DNA from: Alistipes timonensis JC136 | GTDB taxonomy: Bacteria; Bacteroidota; Bacteroidia; Bacteroidales; Rikenellaceae | Length of the DNA: 64,000 nt | Reading direction: 5' to 3' | Assembly: GCF_900107675.1 (NCBI RefSeq) | Contig: NZ_FNRI01000012.1 | Coordinates: 23,829 to 87,828 of the forward strand | Part shown: one piece after another, positions 44,719 to 52,494 of the stretch | How the letters are laid out: each line of letters opens with the position of its first letter | Position numbering within the stretch: the first letter of the stretch is position 1 | Position numbers and translations under genes: made by a program | Notes under the pieces: generated by a model | What the model was told of the DNA's origin: nothing | Databases searched by the model: none | The model's input: only the letters and a program-made list of their open reading frames with translations

Positions 44719-45909
44719 TTATTGTTTCTTGTTCACGATCAGCGTTTTTTCGTCGGGCATCACCAATTCCAGGTCGGTGATGGCCTCCAGCAGGTCGATC
44801 ACCTGCGCCAGCGAGAAATCGCGCGGGATTTTTCCCGTCAGCGCGTACTGCGCGGGATCGACGTTGACCTGCATCTCCACCCGGTACCAGCGGCGGATGT
44901 CGGCAAGAACCTCCTCCAGGTCGGCGTTGTAGAAGGCGATCTTGTCCTCGGTCCACGCGGTGTAGGCCGTGGGGTCTACTTCGCGTACGTCGAGCGCCTC
45001 GGCTGCGCCGCGCGTCCGGGACTGCATGCCCGGCGCGAGAGTCACCGTGCCGCTCCGGTTGCCGACCTCGACACACCCTTCCAGCAGGGTGGTGCTGGCC
45101 ATGCCCTCGTCGTTGAAGTCGCGGACGTTGAATTTCGTACCGCGGACGGTCATCGTCGCCTTGTCGGCTTCGACGATGAACGGACGCTCGGGGTTGTGCG
45201 TGACGTCGAACAGTCCTTCGCCTGAAAGCTCCACGCGGCGTTCCCCGGCGGTGAATTTCACCGGATAGCGGAGCGTCGAGCGGGCGTTGAGCCATACGCG
45301 GGTGCCGTCTTCGAGGGTGATGAGGCACTTGCTCCCCTCGGGGACCGACAGCTCGTTGTAGAGCGGGACCTCCCCGGCCTGTTCGGCCACCTCGGGAGCC
45401 GCTTCGTACTTCACGCCTTCGGTGCCGTAGCTGATGCGTCCCACGCCTTCGATCTGCTTTTCGGCCTGCTCGTCGAGTTGCAGTTTGCGTCCGTCGGCGA
45501 GCGTGAGCGTCACCTTGTCGGGCGCGGGGTAAATGGCGTCGGCCAGTTGCAGCGTGCGTTCGCGCTCGTCGGGCTGCGGGTGGGTGAGGAACGCGATTCC
45601 GGCGGCTATGACGACGGCCGCGGCGATGCCCGTTGCAGCGACGGCCCAGCGGCGCAGCGTGCCGGCGGGTTTGCCGAGGCCTGCGGCGGTGCGGAACCGT
45701 CCGAATGCCCCGTGAGCGTCGAATGCGTCGTATTCCGCCATGCGGTCGGCGATGTAACCGCTGGTGGTGAGGCGTTCGCGGAGCGCCGCAAAATGCGGGT
45801 CGCGGGTCAACTCCTCGAACTCGGCCGCTTCGCTTTCGCTGAGCGTGCCGTTGAGATATCCGATGAAAAGCTCGGTCCAGTGTTCCAGTAGCTCTGAATT
45901 GTCGATCAT
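44719..45909 (-). CDS. FecR-family anti-sigma factor
   Basis: This 396-residue single-pass inner-membrane regulator has a cytoplasmic N-terminal segment (about 1-85), a membrane helix (WAVAATGIAAAVVIAAGIAFL, about 86-106) and a periplasmic FecR domain (YNELSVPEGSKCLITLEDGTRVWLNARSTLRYP, about 185-285). The C-terminal DUF4974 domain contains IAFYNADLEEVLADIRRWYRVEMQVN. FecR proteins receive the signal from an STN domain of a TonB transporter and release an ECF sigma factor. An STN-bearing SusC is in the same operon. No sigma-factor gene is adjacent; the upstream neighbour is a divergent GntR-type gene. Confidence 0.92.
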   Translation of the reverse strand: MIDNSELLEHWTELFIGYLNGTLSESEAAEFEELTRDPHFAALRERLTTSGYIADRMAEYDAFDAHGAFGRFRTAAGLGKPAGTLRRWAVAATGIAAAVVIAAGIAFLTHPQPDERERTLQLADAIYPAPDKVTLTLADGRKLQLDEQAEKQIEGVGRISYGTEGVKYEAAPEVAEQAGEVPLYNELSVPEGSKCLITLEDGTRVWLNARSTLRYPVKFTAGERRVELSGEGLFDVTHNPERPFIVEADKATMTVRGTKFNVRDFNDEGMASTTLLEGCVEVGNRSGTVTLAPGMQSRTRGAAEALDVREVDPTAYTAWTEDKIAFYNADLEEVLADIRRWYRVEMQVNVDPAQYALTGKIPRDFSLAQVIDLLEAITDLELVMPDEKTLIVNKKQ

Positions 45910-46040
45910 CTGTTTATGGGTCTGTTTGCAGTAGTTCGATTAAAGAATGCGCGGGATGGAAAAAAGTATGACAGATTTTTCAAATTTTATTGGTTTGACT
46001 GGTTTTTTTACGACCTTTGCAGTATTAACAGCATTTTGCC

Positions 46041-46745
46041 ATGAATCACTCGCCGAATATCAAACAGGTCGAAACCGTACTTAAATATATTAAGGAGCAG
46101 CTCTATTCGGGGAGCCTGCAGCCGGGCCAACGCCTGCCCGCCGAGCGGCGGCTGGCCGAAATGCTGGGGGTGGGGCGCGCCCACGTGCGCGCGGCGTTTC
46201 AGAAGTTGGAATTTTACGGCATCGTACAGACCTTTCCCCAGAGCGGGACGGTCGTGGCGCAGGAGAAGATGCAGGTGTTGGAGCGCCTGATTACCGATGC
46301 CTTGCAGATCGAGCAGTATGACTTTGCATCGCTGGTTTACGTGCGCGTGCTGCTCGAGTTGGAGGCCGTGAGGCTCTGCGCCCGCAACCGCACGCCCGAG
46401 GACCTGGAGAATATCGAACAGGCTTTGCTCGAATGCGAGGCGAAATTCTATACCGACGAACGCGTGTCGAAGGACTTTGCCTACCACCAGGCTTTGGCCC
46501 GCGGGGCCCACAATCCGGTGATCGCCTCGATGCTGCTGGTCATCACGCCCGACGTGCTGCGCTACTACCAGCGCTACCGCGTCTGCACGGTCCCGCAGGA
46601 GGAGGTCTGTTTCGAGCACCGCGAACTGCTGCGCTGCGTCCGCGAGCAGGACGAGGAGGGGGCCGTCGAGATGCTTCGCCGCCACCTGAAATCGTTGAGC
46701 GAGTTCGCCGCCACATACAACGACGAGAACCATTTTCTGGAGTAG
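46041..46745 (+). CDS. GntR-family regulator, FadR (FCD) subfamily
   Basis: This 234-residue transcription factor has an N-terminal winged helix (about 8-75: LYSGSLQPGQRLPAERRLAEMLGVGRAHVRAAFQKLEFYGIV). The C-terminal all-helical FCD domain is at about 90-220, with metal-ligand-type positions in KDFAYHQALARGAHNPVI and FEHRELLRCV. FCD regulators answer to organic acids or sugar acids. It is divergent from the FecR gene and could control that locus, but no operator was recognised. A weak box, GACCTTTG, lies 22 bases upstream. Confidence 0.88.
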   Translation: MNHSPNIKQVETVLKYIKEQLYSGSLQPGQRLPAERRLAEMLGVGRAHVRAAFQKLEFYGIVQTFPQSGTVVAQEKMQVLERLITDALQIEQYDFASLVYVRVLLELEAVRLCARNRTPEDLENIEQALLECEAKFYTDERVSKDFAYHQALARGAHNPVIASMLLVITPDVLRYYQRYRVCTVPQEEVCFEHRELLRCVREQDEEGAVEMLRRHLKSLSEFAATYNDENHFLE

Positions 46746-46764
46746 GCTTTCCGGCCTGAAATGA

Positions 46765-46796
46765 CAAACGGCTGTCCCTTTCGGGGCAGCCGTTTG
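46765..46796. terminator. Bidirectional terminator between GntR and MarR genes
   Basis: CAAACGGCTG pairs with CAGCCGTTTG and the stem is extended by four inner pairs around a four-base loop. It lies between two converging genes; flanking U-runs are short. Confidence 0.7.
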
Positions 46797-46827
46797 CTGT
46801 GAAGCGTCACTTACGCACTTGGATTCT

Positions 46828-47181
46828 CTATCCGCAGAGCCACTTGCGTAGTATTTCGGGGGTCTCGACATCCCGGCAGCTGATTGCGGCGAGCCGTTCG
46901 CGGCCCTGGGGTGTCAGCGAGTAGTACATCTGCCGGCGGTCGTGGCAGCAAAGTTCGCGCAGCACGAGCCCTTTCGACTCCGCCGAGCGAAGCACTTTCG
47001 AGGTGTTCGACGGAGTGAGTCCCAGCAATTCTCCCAGCTGGCCCGGACAAAGGCGTTCGGCGTTCGCAAGGCTGCAGAGGACCATGCCTTCGTTCAGGCA
47101 GATGCCGTAGCGTTTTTCGAAAGCGGCTTCGAACTGGTTCACGGCACGCTGCAAATCGCGTATTTTACAGAGCTTGTCCAT
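46828..47181 (-). CDS. MarR-family regulator of the redox operon
   Basis: This 117-residue winged-helix regulator is shorter than typical MarR proteins (about 140). The DNA-binding core reads LCPGQLGELLGLTPSNTSKVLRSAESKGLVLRE, followed by the wing CHDRRQMYYSLTPQGRERL. Cysteines at several places (LCSL, LCPG, LCCHD, SCRD, LCG) are compatible with redox or metal sensing, though this is not shown. It overlaps the ferredoxin gene by 17 bases and is the third gene of its operon. The palindrome on the operon promoter is a likely site for it. Confidence 0.82.
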   Translation of the reverse strand: MDKLCKIRDLQRAVNQFEAAFEKRYGICLNEGMVLCSLANAERLCPGQLGELLGLTPSNTSKVLRSAESKGLVLRELCCHDRRQMYYSLTPQGRERLAAISCRDVETPEILRKWLCG

Positions 47182-47368
47182 GCCTTTCCGCTTTGTGTAC
47201 GGCCTGTCTGCCGCAGTGTTTCACGCATTTGCCGCATTCGATGCACTTTTCGGGGTCGATCACCGGCAGGGAGTTCCCTTTTTGCGAGATTGCGCCTGCA
47301 GGGCAGATCGGGATCATCGGGCATCGATGGTTCTGCGGGCATAGCAGAGGGTCGATGACCAGTGCCAT
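47165..47368 (-). CDS. Small [4Fe-4S] ferredoxin-like protein
   Basis: This 67-residue protein has seven cysteines suited to iron-sulphur clusters. The C-terminal motif CIECGKCVKHC (C42, C45, C48, C52) is a standard ferredoxin pattern. The N-terminal part, CPQNHRCPMIPICPAGAI (C10, C16, C22), has wider x5 spacing than the usual CxxCxxC. Its ATG shares one base with the thioredoxin stop, and its end overlaps the MarR start. The arrangement suggests an electron-transfer partner for the thioredoxin or a redox-responsive protein. Confidence 0.82.
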   Translation of the reverse strand: MALVIDPLLCPQNHRCPMIPICPAGAISQKGNSLPVIDPEKCIECGKCVKHCGRQAVHKAERHGQAL

Positions 47369-47817
47369 TACTTGCCGAGCATTACTTTGTCGATGGCCTC
47401 TTTGAGTGATGCCTTGGGCAGTGCGCCCTGCGCCATCTGGGGTTTGCCGTTCATCGGGATGAACAACAGCGTGGGGATCGAACGGATGCCGAACGCTGCG
47501 GCGAGCTCCTGCTCCTCTTCGGTGTTGATCTTGTAGATGTAGATCTGATCTCCGTATTCGGCGGCCAGCTCCTCCAACACCGGCGCCAGCGCCTTGCAGG
47601 GGCCGCACCACGAAGCGTAAAAGTCGATCAGTGCGGGTTTGTCACCGAGGTATTTCCACTCCTCGGGATTTTTTTCATAGTCGGCGACCTTCTTCAGAAA
47701 GTCGGCTTTGGTCAATGCGATCGTTTTCATATTCTTTGCGTTTTTGTTGTTAGTCTGTGCCTGGCTTCCGGCGGCGAAGGCCAGCAGCGCGATAGCGGTT
47801 ATGAGCAGTTTTTTCAT
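47368..47817 (-). CDS. Exported thioredoxin
   Basis: This 149-residue thioredoxin has a cleavable signal peptide (MKKLLITAIALLAFAAGSQA). The domain contains the active site ASWCGPC (C71 and C74) and SIPTLLFI with the cis-proline. It should act in the periplasm as a disulphide reductase. An internal ATG at residue 30 (MKTIALTKADF) could give a cytoplasmic form. It is first in an operon with the ferredoxin and the MarR regulator. Confidence 0.92.
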   Translation of the reverse strand: MKKLLITAIALLAFAAGSQAQTNNKNAKNMKTIALTKADFLKKVADYEKNPEEWKYLGDKPALIDFYASWCGPCKALAPVLEELAAEYGDQIYIYKINTEEEQELAAAFGIRSIPTLLFIPMNGKPQMAQGALPKASLKEAIDKVMLGK

Positions 47818-47850
47818 CTTGTTTTTTATTGTTCTGTATCAATAACGATG

Positions 47851-47896
47851 CAAAGATAGGATTTATTTTCCAATAAAACAAATTTCCATTGGAAAA
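47851..47896 (-). promoter_or_regulatory. Promoter and palindromic operator of the thioredoxin operon
   Basis: On the minus strand, TTTG (47879-47882) and TATCTTTG (47851-47858) with a 20-base spacer form a full promoter. Overlapping and flanking the -33 box are the inverted arms TTTTCCAAT (47866-47874) and ATTGGAAAA (47888-47896), plus an inner TTTCCA/TGGAAA pair at 47883-47895. This is a typical position for MarR repression. Confidence 0.72.
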
Positions 47897-47912
47897 TAAT
47901 TAAAAGGGTGCG

Positions 47913-47930
47913 AAAAAGCCCGGCACCGGG
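47913..47930 (-). terminator. Possible terminator of the polysaccharide operon
   Basis: On the minus strand a short GC stem (CCCGG-TG-CCGGG) is followed by C and five T. The loop is tight, so confidence is limited. The 172 bases between it and the last glycosyltransferase stop hold no gene I can support. Confidence 0.4.
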
Positions 47931-48102
47931 TTCGACAAATGACATTACAGGAATTAGTAGACCGAAAATGGACGCCTCCTCACGGGTTCCGCCTTTCGCT
48001 TAAACTGCCGGCAACAATCCGTGCCGACACATCCAACAGCCCCCCCACTGGAAAAAGTCACGGTATTCCGCGACACGACCGACTCCAACCTGCAACGATG
48101 CA

Positions 48103-49242
48103 TCAACTACGGACGCAACACGCACGATACAAGTCCAAATATTTACGACACATTTCCTCTGTGGAAAAATGCGATATTACCCAGTCATGCGCTTTTATTC
48201 CCATTTCCGTTCGCATCCGGGAATCAGCCATCAAATGCAGAATATTTTCTGCAATTCTTTCTACATTTTTCGCCTCTGCCAGTAATCCTGTTTCTCCATC
48301 CAAAACCACCTCTGGAATCCCCTCAACATTAGTTGCGACGACAGGTAACATATGATACCCGGCTTCGACAAAAATGAGTCCGAATGACTCGTATATGGAA
48401 GTCAATGCAAAAATATCATGATTCATATAAAACAACTGCACATCGTTATGCCATCCAGCCATCGTAATATTAGCTGATAATCCGTGCATTGCAATAAATT
48501 GCACACAATCTTGATACAACTCGCCTTCACCTACAATCGTAAATTGCACCTTAGGTTCTTTCCTAATGACAATTTGAGCCGCTTTTAAAAGTGTTAAAGG
48601 GTCTTTTTGAAAATCCACCCGCCCCACCGATAATATTTTCAGAGGTTCCCTATTTATACGATCTGATATAGGAACGATTGGCGGGAAAAGCGAAAAATCA
48701 ACTCCATTATAAATTGTTGTGTTTTTTTTTCTGAACCATTTGAAATATCTCAGATAATATTTATTGACCAAAACAATCCGGTCACAAAACAATGAGGCAA
48801 CCATTTCACATAACCAGTAAAATTGCCATCTGGGAAATTTAACAAATTTATGGAAAGCAAGTCCATGCACGGTATGAATAACACAAGGCACTTGAGCTAA
48901 TGTCGCAGCAATACGTCCGATAATACCGGGTTTTGTCGAATGCGTATGTACAATATCATATCTATTACGCCGACACATCCTATATATCTCGAACAAAGCT
49001 GGCAAGTCGGACAAACAAATCGAGCGTTTCAGATTTTTCGAATAATGAACTTTCACACCGGCCCCCTCAAACGCCTGCTGACATTCTTGTCGTTTTATGC
49101 CGTCAATCTCCGTGCTGAACAAAACATGTTTTTCAAATTCATCATCCGGCAAACTCCGAAGGATATCGAGAGCAACACGCTGTGAGCCGGCCAATTGAGG
49201 CAACACTAAAATATGCAAGATTTTTTTCTGCACACCAAACAC
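48103..49242 (-). CDS. Family 4 glycosyltransferase
   Basis: This 379-residue GT-B fold enzyme has the acceptor-domain start KKILHILVLPQLAGSQRV and the central HTHSTKPGIIGRIAATLAQV. The donor-domain signature is IYESFGLIFVEAGYHMLPVVATNVEGIPEVV, the E-x7-E motif of retaining GT4 enzymes. It probably adds a hexose to the lipid-linked repeat unit at the inner membrane. A run of nine A (coding strand, 48722-48730) lies near codon 171 and could slip. It is the last gene of the operon. Confidence 0.9.
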   Translation of the reverse strand: MFGVQKKILHILVLPQLAGSQRVALDILRSLPDDEFEKHVLFSTEIDGIKRQECQQAFEGAGVKVHYSKNLKRSICLSDLPALFEIYRMCRRNRYDIVHTHSTKPGIIGRIAATLAQVPCVIHTVHGLAFHKFVKFPRWQFYWLCEMVASLFCDRIVLVNKYYLRYFKWFRKKNTTIYNGVDFSLFPPIVPISDRINREPLKILSVGRVDFQKDPLTLLKAAQIVIRKEPKVQFTIVGEGELYQDCVQFIAMHGLSANITMAGWHNDVQLFYMNHDIFALTSIYESFGLIFVEAGYHMLPVVATNVEGIPEVVLDGETGLLAEAKNVERIAENILHLMADSRMRTEMGIKAHDWVISHFSTEEMCRKYLDLYRACCVRS

Positions 49243-49273
49243 TATTTTGGGATTTTAAGAAAATACCAAAGAA

Positions 49274-50245
49274 TCAAAGTTGAATCAATTCAGCCAACAT
49301 ACGCCGCGCATATACCCGGTCATATTTCATAAGTTCAGCACCGCAAGGGATTTCAGAATCGAAGAGGAGTTCGGGTGTGATTGCATCGTATGTTCGTCCC
49401 GCCAACACAAAATCATTTATAGGTGTTTTGTAGGCTATGATCCTTTTATCGGTATTGACTGCTTCGAGTAACGCCATGGGCATCATTTCAAATTTAGACA
49501 GGAACATATATATATCTGACGCAATCAAATATCGCTCAACGTCATTGACAAAACCAAGCCAGATCAGGTTATCTCCATGATACGAGCGCACAAGATCTGC
49601 TTCGGGCCCATCCCCGATCAGCAGGAACGTCATATCCTTACGCTGCTTCATGGCGTCGGCAAGTGCAATAAACTCACCGACATTCTTTCCGGGTTTGAAT
49701 ACTGCTGAAAATGTGACGACAGTCTGTGCAGGATCGATTGCAAGCTTCGCGCGGATGTCGTTTTTCAGGTGTGTCCACTCTTTCTCCGGATATTTATTAA
49801 GGTAAAAATTGACGATGAAATGGGTTTTAACCCGAATATAACGGGAAACCTGTTTTTCCGTCACCGGTGTAATCCGGATGAAATCGGTACACAACAGATT
49901 TATCAGAACGGCTAAAAGCCTGAATTTCCAAAGCGGATAGTTCAAATGCTGTATATAAACGATTTTTTTATGTTTCCACCCCAACGGTAACAGGCGGAAC
50001 GCCAGAAGACGCAAAAGATTTACGTTCGAATGTACGAAAACAAGGTCGCTTTTACGGATCAGTCCACCGGAAAGCTTATGGCTGATTTTCACCATAGGGG
50101 AAATCATACGCTCATATTCTTCGGAGGCGGTCCGCCCCACGAACGTAGACGAAACATTCAATGTGGCCAATACCTGCGCATAATTGAATGCGACATTCTC
50201 CCCGCCCCCATGTTTGAGCGAGTTCAGCAAGTGGAGTGCTTCCAT
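49274..50245 (-). CDS. Glycosyltransferase (GT4-like)
   Basis: This 323-residue probable GT-B enzyme has the N-terminal HLLNSLKHGGGENVAFNYAQVL, a glycine-rich acceptor-domain start, and the donor half KLAIDPAQTVVTFSAVFKPGKNVGEFIALADAMKQR and SKFEMMPMALLEAVNTDKRIIAYKT. It is short for the family, and the usual C-terminal helix seems reduced. The sugar specificity cannot be read. It lies three bases from the next upstream glycosyltransferase. Confidence 0.85.
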   Translation of the reverse strand: MEALHLLNSLKHGGGENVAFNYAQVLATLNVSSTFVGRTASEEYERMISPMVKISHKLSGGLIRKSDLVFVHSNVNLLRLLAFRLLPLGWKHKKIVYIQHLNYPLWKFRLLAVLINLLCTDFIRITPVTEKQVSRYIRVKTHFIVNFYLNKYPEKEWTHLKNDIRAKLAIDPAQTVVTFSAVFKPGKNVGEFIALADAMKQRKDMTFLLIGDGPEADLVRSYHGDNLIWLGFVNDVERYLIASDIYMFLSKFEMMPMALLEAVNTDKRIIAYKTPINDFVLAGRTYDAITPELLFDSEIPCGAELMKYDRVYARRMLAELIQL

Positions 50246-50248
50246 GAA

Positions 50249-51319
50249 TTATTGTGCAGAATTTAAATAATCGGATAACTTCCCGGCCAATGCCGGCCAG
50301 GACAATTCGGCGGAAAGGTGTCGTATAGCTTCCTGTTTCCGGATATATTCTTCAGGATCGGAAATAGCTGCATGTATCGTATTCGCCAAAGATTCCGGAG
50401 TCAACTCCGGAATATAGTAGGCCGCACTGCCGAACTGCTCTTCCATCGCCCCCACCCGAGATACGACCGCCGGTTTGATATAACCCGCCGATACGGCTGC
50501 AATACCGGACTGCGTAGCTTCCAGATAGGGCATCAGCAAAAAATCGCAACGCCGGACATAATGATCGAACTCTTCAGGCGACAACCATTTATCCACGACT
50601 GTCACTTTGGAATAAACCGAAACATCTGGTCGGGAAATATTCGCTGCGAATTTCCCGGCAATGACAAGTTCGCCGATTTCGGAGAAATTCAACAGGGGAA
50701 AGGTCTGTTCCAGCAAATCGATTCCCTTGTAATAATTGATACGACCGATCATCAACAGGCAAGGTTTGTCGGAGAACCTTCGCACTTCGGCAGCGCCGGA
50801 TGCATAGTTAATGACTCCATGCGGAACAATAACCGACGGACGGGAGATGCCTAACTGCCGTACAGCCATCTTTTGCACGTTACGAGACAAAAAAATATGA
50901 TGCGTAGCAGCCCTCATCCCGGCGGTTATCAACAGTTGATGCAACCGATCTTCCTCGCCTGCATGCATAATCCCGTCATGTACCACATAATATGCTTTTT
51001 TTCTCCATATGCGAAATATGAAAAGAAAAACGCAGTCCCAATTGTGGGGGCCAAAGACAACGAGTCGGTCGTACCGTCGCATCAGCAGTGCGACATTCAG
51101 TTTAAGTACATACCACGGCAATACGAACAATGTCTGCCAAAGCATACTTCGCAGCCCGCCGGCAACACAGAGTTTCCTGTCCGCATTCTCATAAGGTTCC
51201 TCACTATACCGTGATATCCAAACCTCTTTCCGAACGGTGAGATATTTGATCAGATTATTGGCGTAATATACGCAGCCGCCTCCATATCCGAGATTGATAC
51301 ACAAAGTTTTCTGCCTCAT
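50249..51319 (-). CDS. Family 4 glycosyltransferase
   Basis: This 356-residue GT-B enzyme starts CINLGYGGGCVYYANNLIKYL. Donor-domain blocks are LLMIGRINYYKGIDLLEQTF and FLLMPYLEATQSGIAAVSAGYIKPAVVSRVGAMEEQ. The latter replaces the E-x7-E motif with E-A-T-Q-S-G-I-A-A-V-S, a pattern seen in some GT4 relatives of rhamnosyl- and galactosyltransferases. It is placed between the polymerase and another glycosyltransferase. Confidence 0.87.
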   Translation of the reverse strand: MRQKTLCINLGYGGGCVYYANNLIKYLTVRKEVWISRYSEEPYENADRKLCVAGGLRSMLWQTLFVLPWYVLKLNVALLMRRYDRLVVFGPHNWDCVFLFIFRIWRKKAYYVVHDGIMHAGEEDRLHQLLITAGMRAATHHIFLSRNVQKMAVRQLGISRPSVIVPHGVINYASGAAEVRRFSDKPCLLMIGRINYYKGIDLLEQTFPLLNFSEIGELVIAGKFAANISRPDVSVYSKVTVVDKWLSPEEFDHYVRRCDFLLMPYLEATQSGIAAVSAGYIKPAVVSRVGAMEEQFGSAAYYIPELTPESLANTIHAAISDPEEYIRKQEAIRHLSAELSWPALAGKLSDYLNSAQ

Positions 51320-51327
51320 AATCTTCT

Positions 51328-52485
51328 TTATTCAGGAAGTGTAAGGTTCTCACGGAATATACCCGCGCGCATTTCGTAACTTTGCACTCCCCACAACAGA
51401 TTATCGTATCTCCAAAGCGGAACATTAGTTATTCCATTGATTTTCAGAAGCGCAAAAAGAAAAATAAACGACAGAAACAGCCGGCGATTGAACCGGACAA
51501 TCATCACTTCATACAGGGCTGGCCACAGCACCCAATAAGAGCAGATGAACAAAAGAGCAAGGCGAAGAGCAATCACTGCGACATCGGCAAAGAAAAAATA
51601 AGATGCAAAATAAAGCATATACAAATTTATGAACAACCGGTTGGAGGCCCGCAATTCGAGCAGTTTACCGTAAAATCCGATTACGAGCAGGCAGGTCAAG
51701 GTTCGCTCGAGATAGCCGATGGACAGTCCCTTAGACACCTCACCGAACACTCCCTCCATATAACGTTCGGCCAACACCGTATACTTTCCGCCCAGCAAAT
51801 CGGTAACAGTCAAAATAATAGGCCTCACGATTCCGGTCTGGGCGAAAAACAACAGGTTTCCCAAAATGAATATGGCTATCAGCATTTGTCTGGGCCAGGC
51901 CCTATGCAGAACAAAGTACAGCGGTAAATAGAGAAGGCTGGATGCATGGAAAAGCAATCCGAGCAGGTTCAGTGAAAAATAGGGCAACGGCTTTCTTTGT
52001 TCGAGATAAGGAAGCGACAGCAAAAAAAGGGTTAGTCCTCTTACATTACGCAGCAAGTCGGAAAGCCCCAATCCTTCGAATACGAAAAAAACGAGAAAGC
52101 CCAGTGCATAATAGGATACATACTTTCGCAGAAAGAAATCGAGGACCAATACGTCGATCAGCGCACTGACAAAGACAAAGAAATGGTAATTAGGAACGAT
52201 GGTTTTTAAAAACGACGAATAAAACAGATAACCGGGTTCCCATACTGCATATTCTCCTGCATAATCGGCAATCTCCTCAAAAAACCGGGGCGTCTTATCA
52301 AATATATAGTAATAAGAGTACCAATCCGTTCCGATAAATCCGCGTAATCCGATAAAAAAGAGGAACAGTGCAATACACCCGTAACGCACCTTTTTCCGCA
52401 TATCGTTATCCTGCCCGTAACGCAGGTCAACCAACGCCAACAGGATATAACAAAAAATAAATATCAGATACGGAAAAGAAGTCAT
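51328..52485 (-). CDS. EpsG-family polysaccharide polymerase (Wzy role)
   Basis: This 385-residue integral membrane protein has roughly ten hydrophobic helices. The EpsG-type signatures are FIGLRGFIGTDWYSYYYIFD near residue 45, the long periplasmic loop after it, and DLLRNVRGLTLFLLSLPYLEQRKPLPYFSLNLLGLLFHASSLLYLPLYF. In EpsG proteins the R-x-x-x GTD-Y and FH-S motifs mark the polymerase. It would join repeat units in the periplasm after Wzx flips them. The locus has no other polymerase candidate. Confidence 0.85.
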   Translation of the reverse strand: MTSFPYLIFIFCYILLALVDLRYGQDNDMRKKVRYGCIALFLFFIGLRGFIGTDWYSYYYIFDKTPRFFEEIADYAGEYAVWEPGYLFYSSFLKTIVPNYHFFVFVSALIDVLVLDFFLRKYVSYYALGFLVFFVFEGLGLSDLLRNVRGLTLFLLSLPYLEQRKPLPYFSLNLLGLLFHASSLLYLPLYFVLHRAWPRQMLIAIFILGNLLFFAQTGIVRPIILTVTDLLGGKYTVLAERYMEGVFGEVSKGLSIGYLERTLTCLLVIGFYGKLLELRASNRLFINLYMLYFASYFFFADVAVIALRLALLFICSYWVLWPALYEVMIVRFNRRLFLSFIFLFALLKINGITNVPLWRYDNLLWGVQSYEMRAGIFRENLTLPE

Positions 52486-52494
52486 CTGCTCAAA

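Noticed and set aside
47939..48355. 138-codon plus-strand frame at the end of the polysaccharide operon
   Set aside because: Most of it is antisense to the glycosyltransferase C-terminus, and its product is low-complexity Ser/Pro/Thr.
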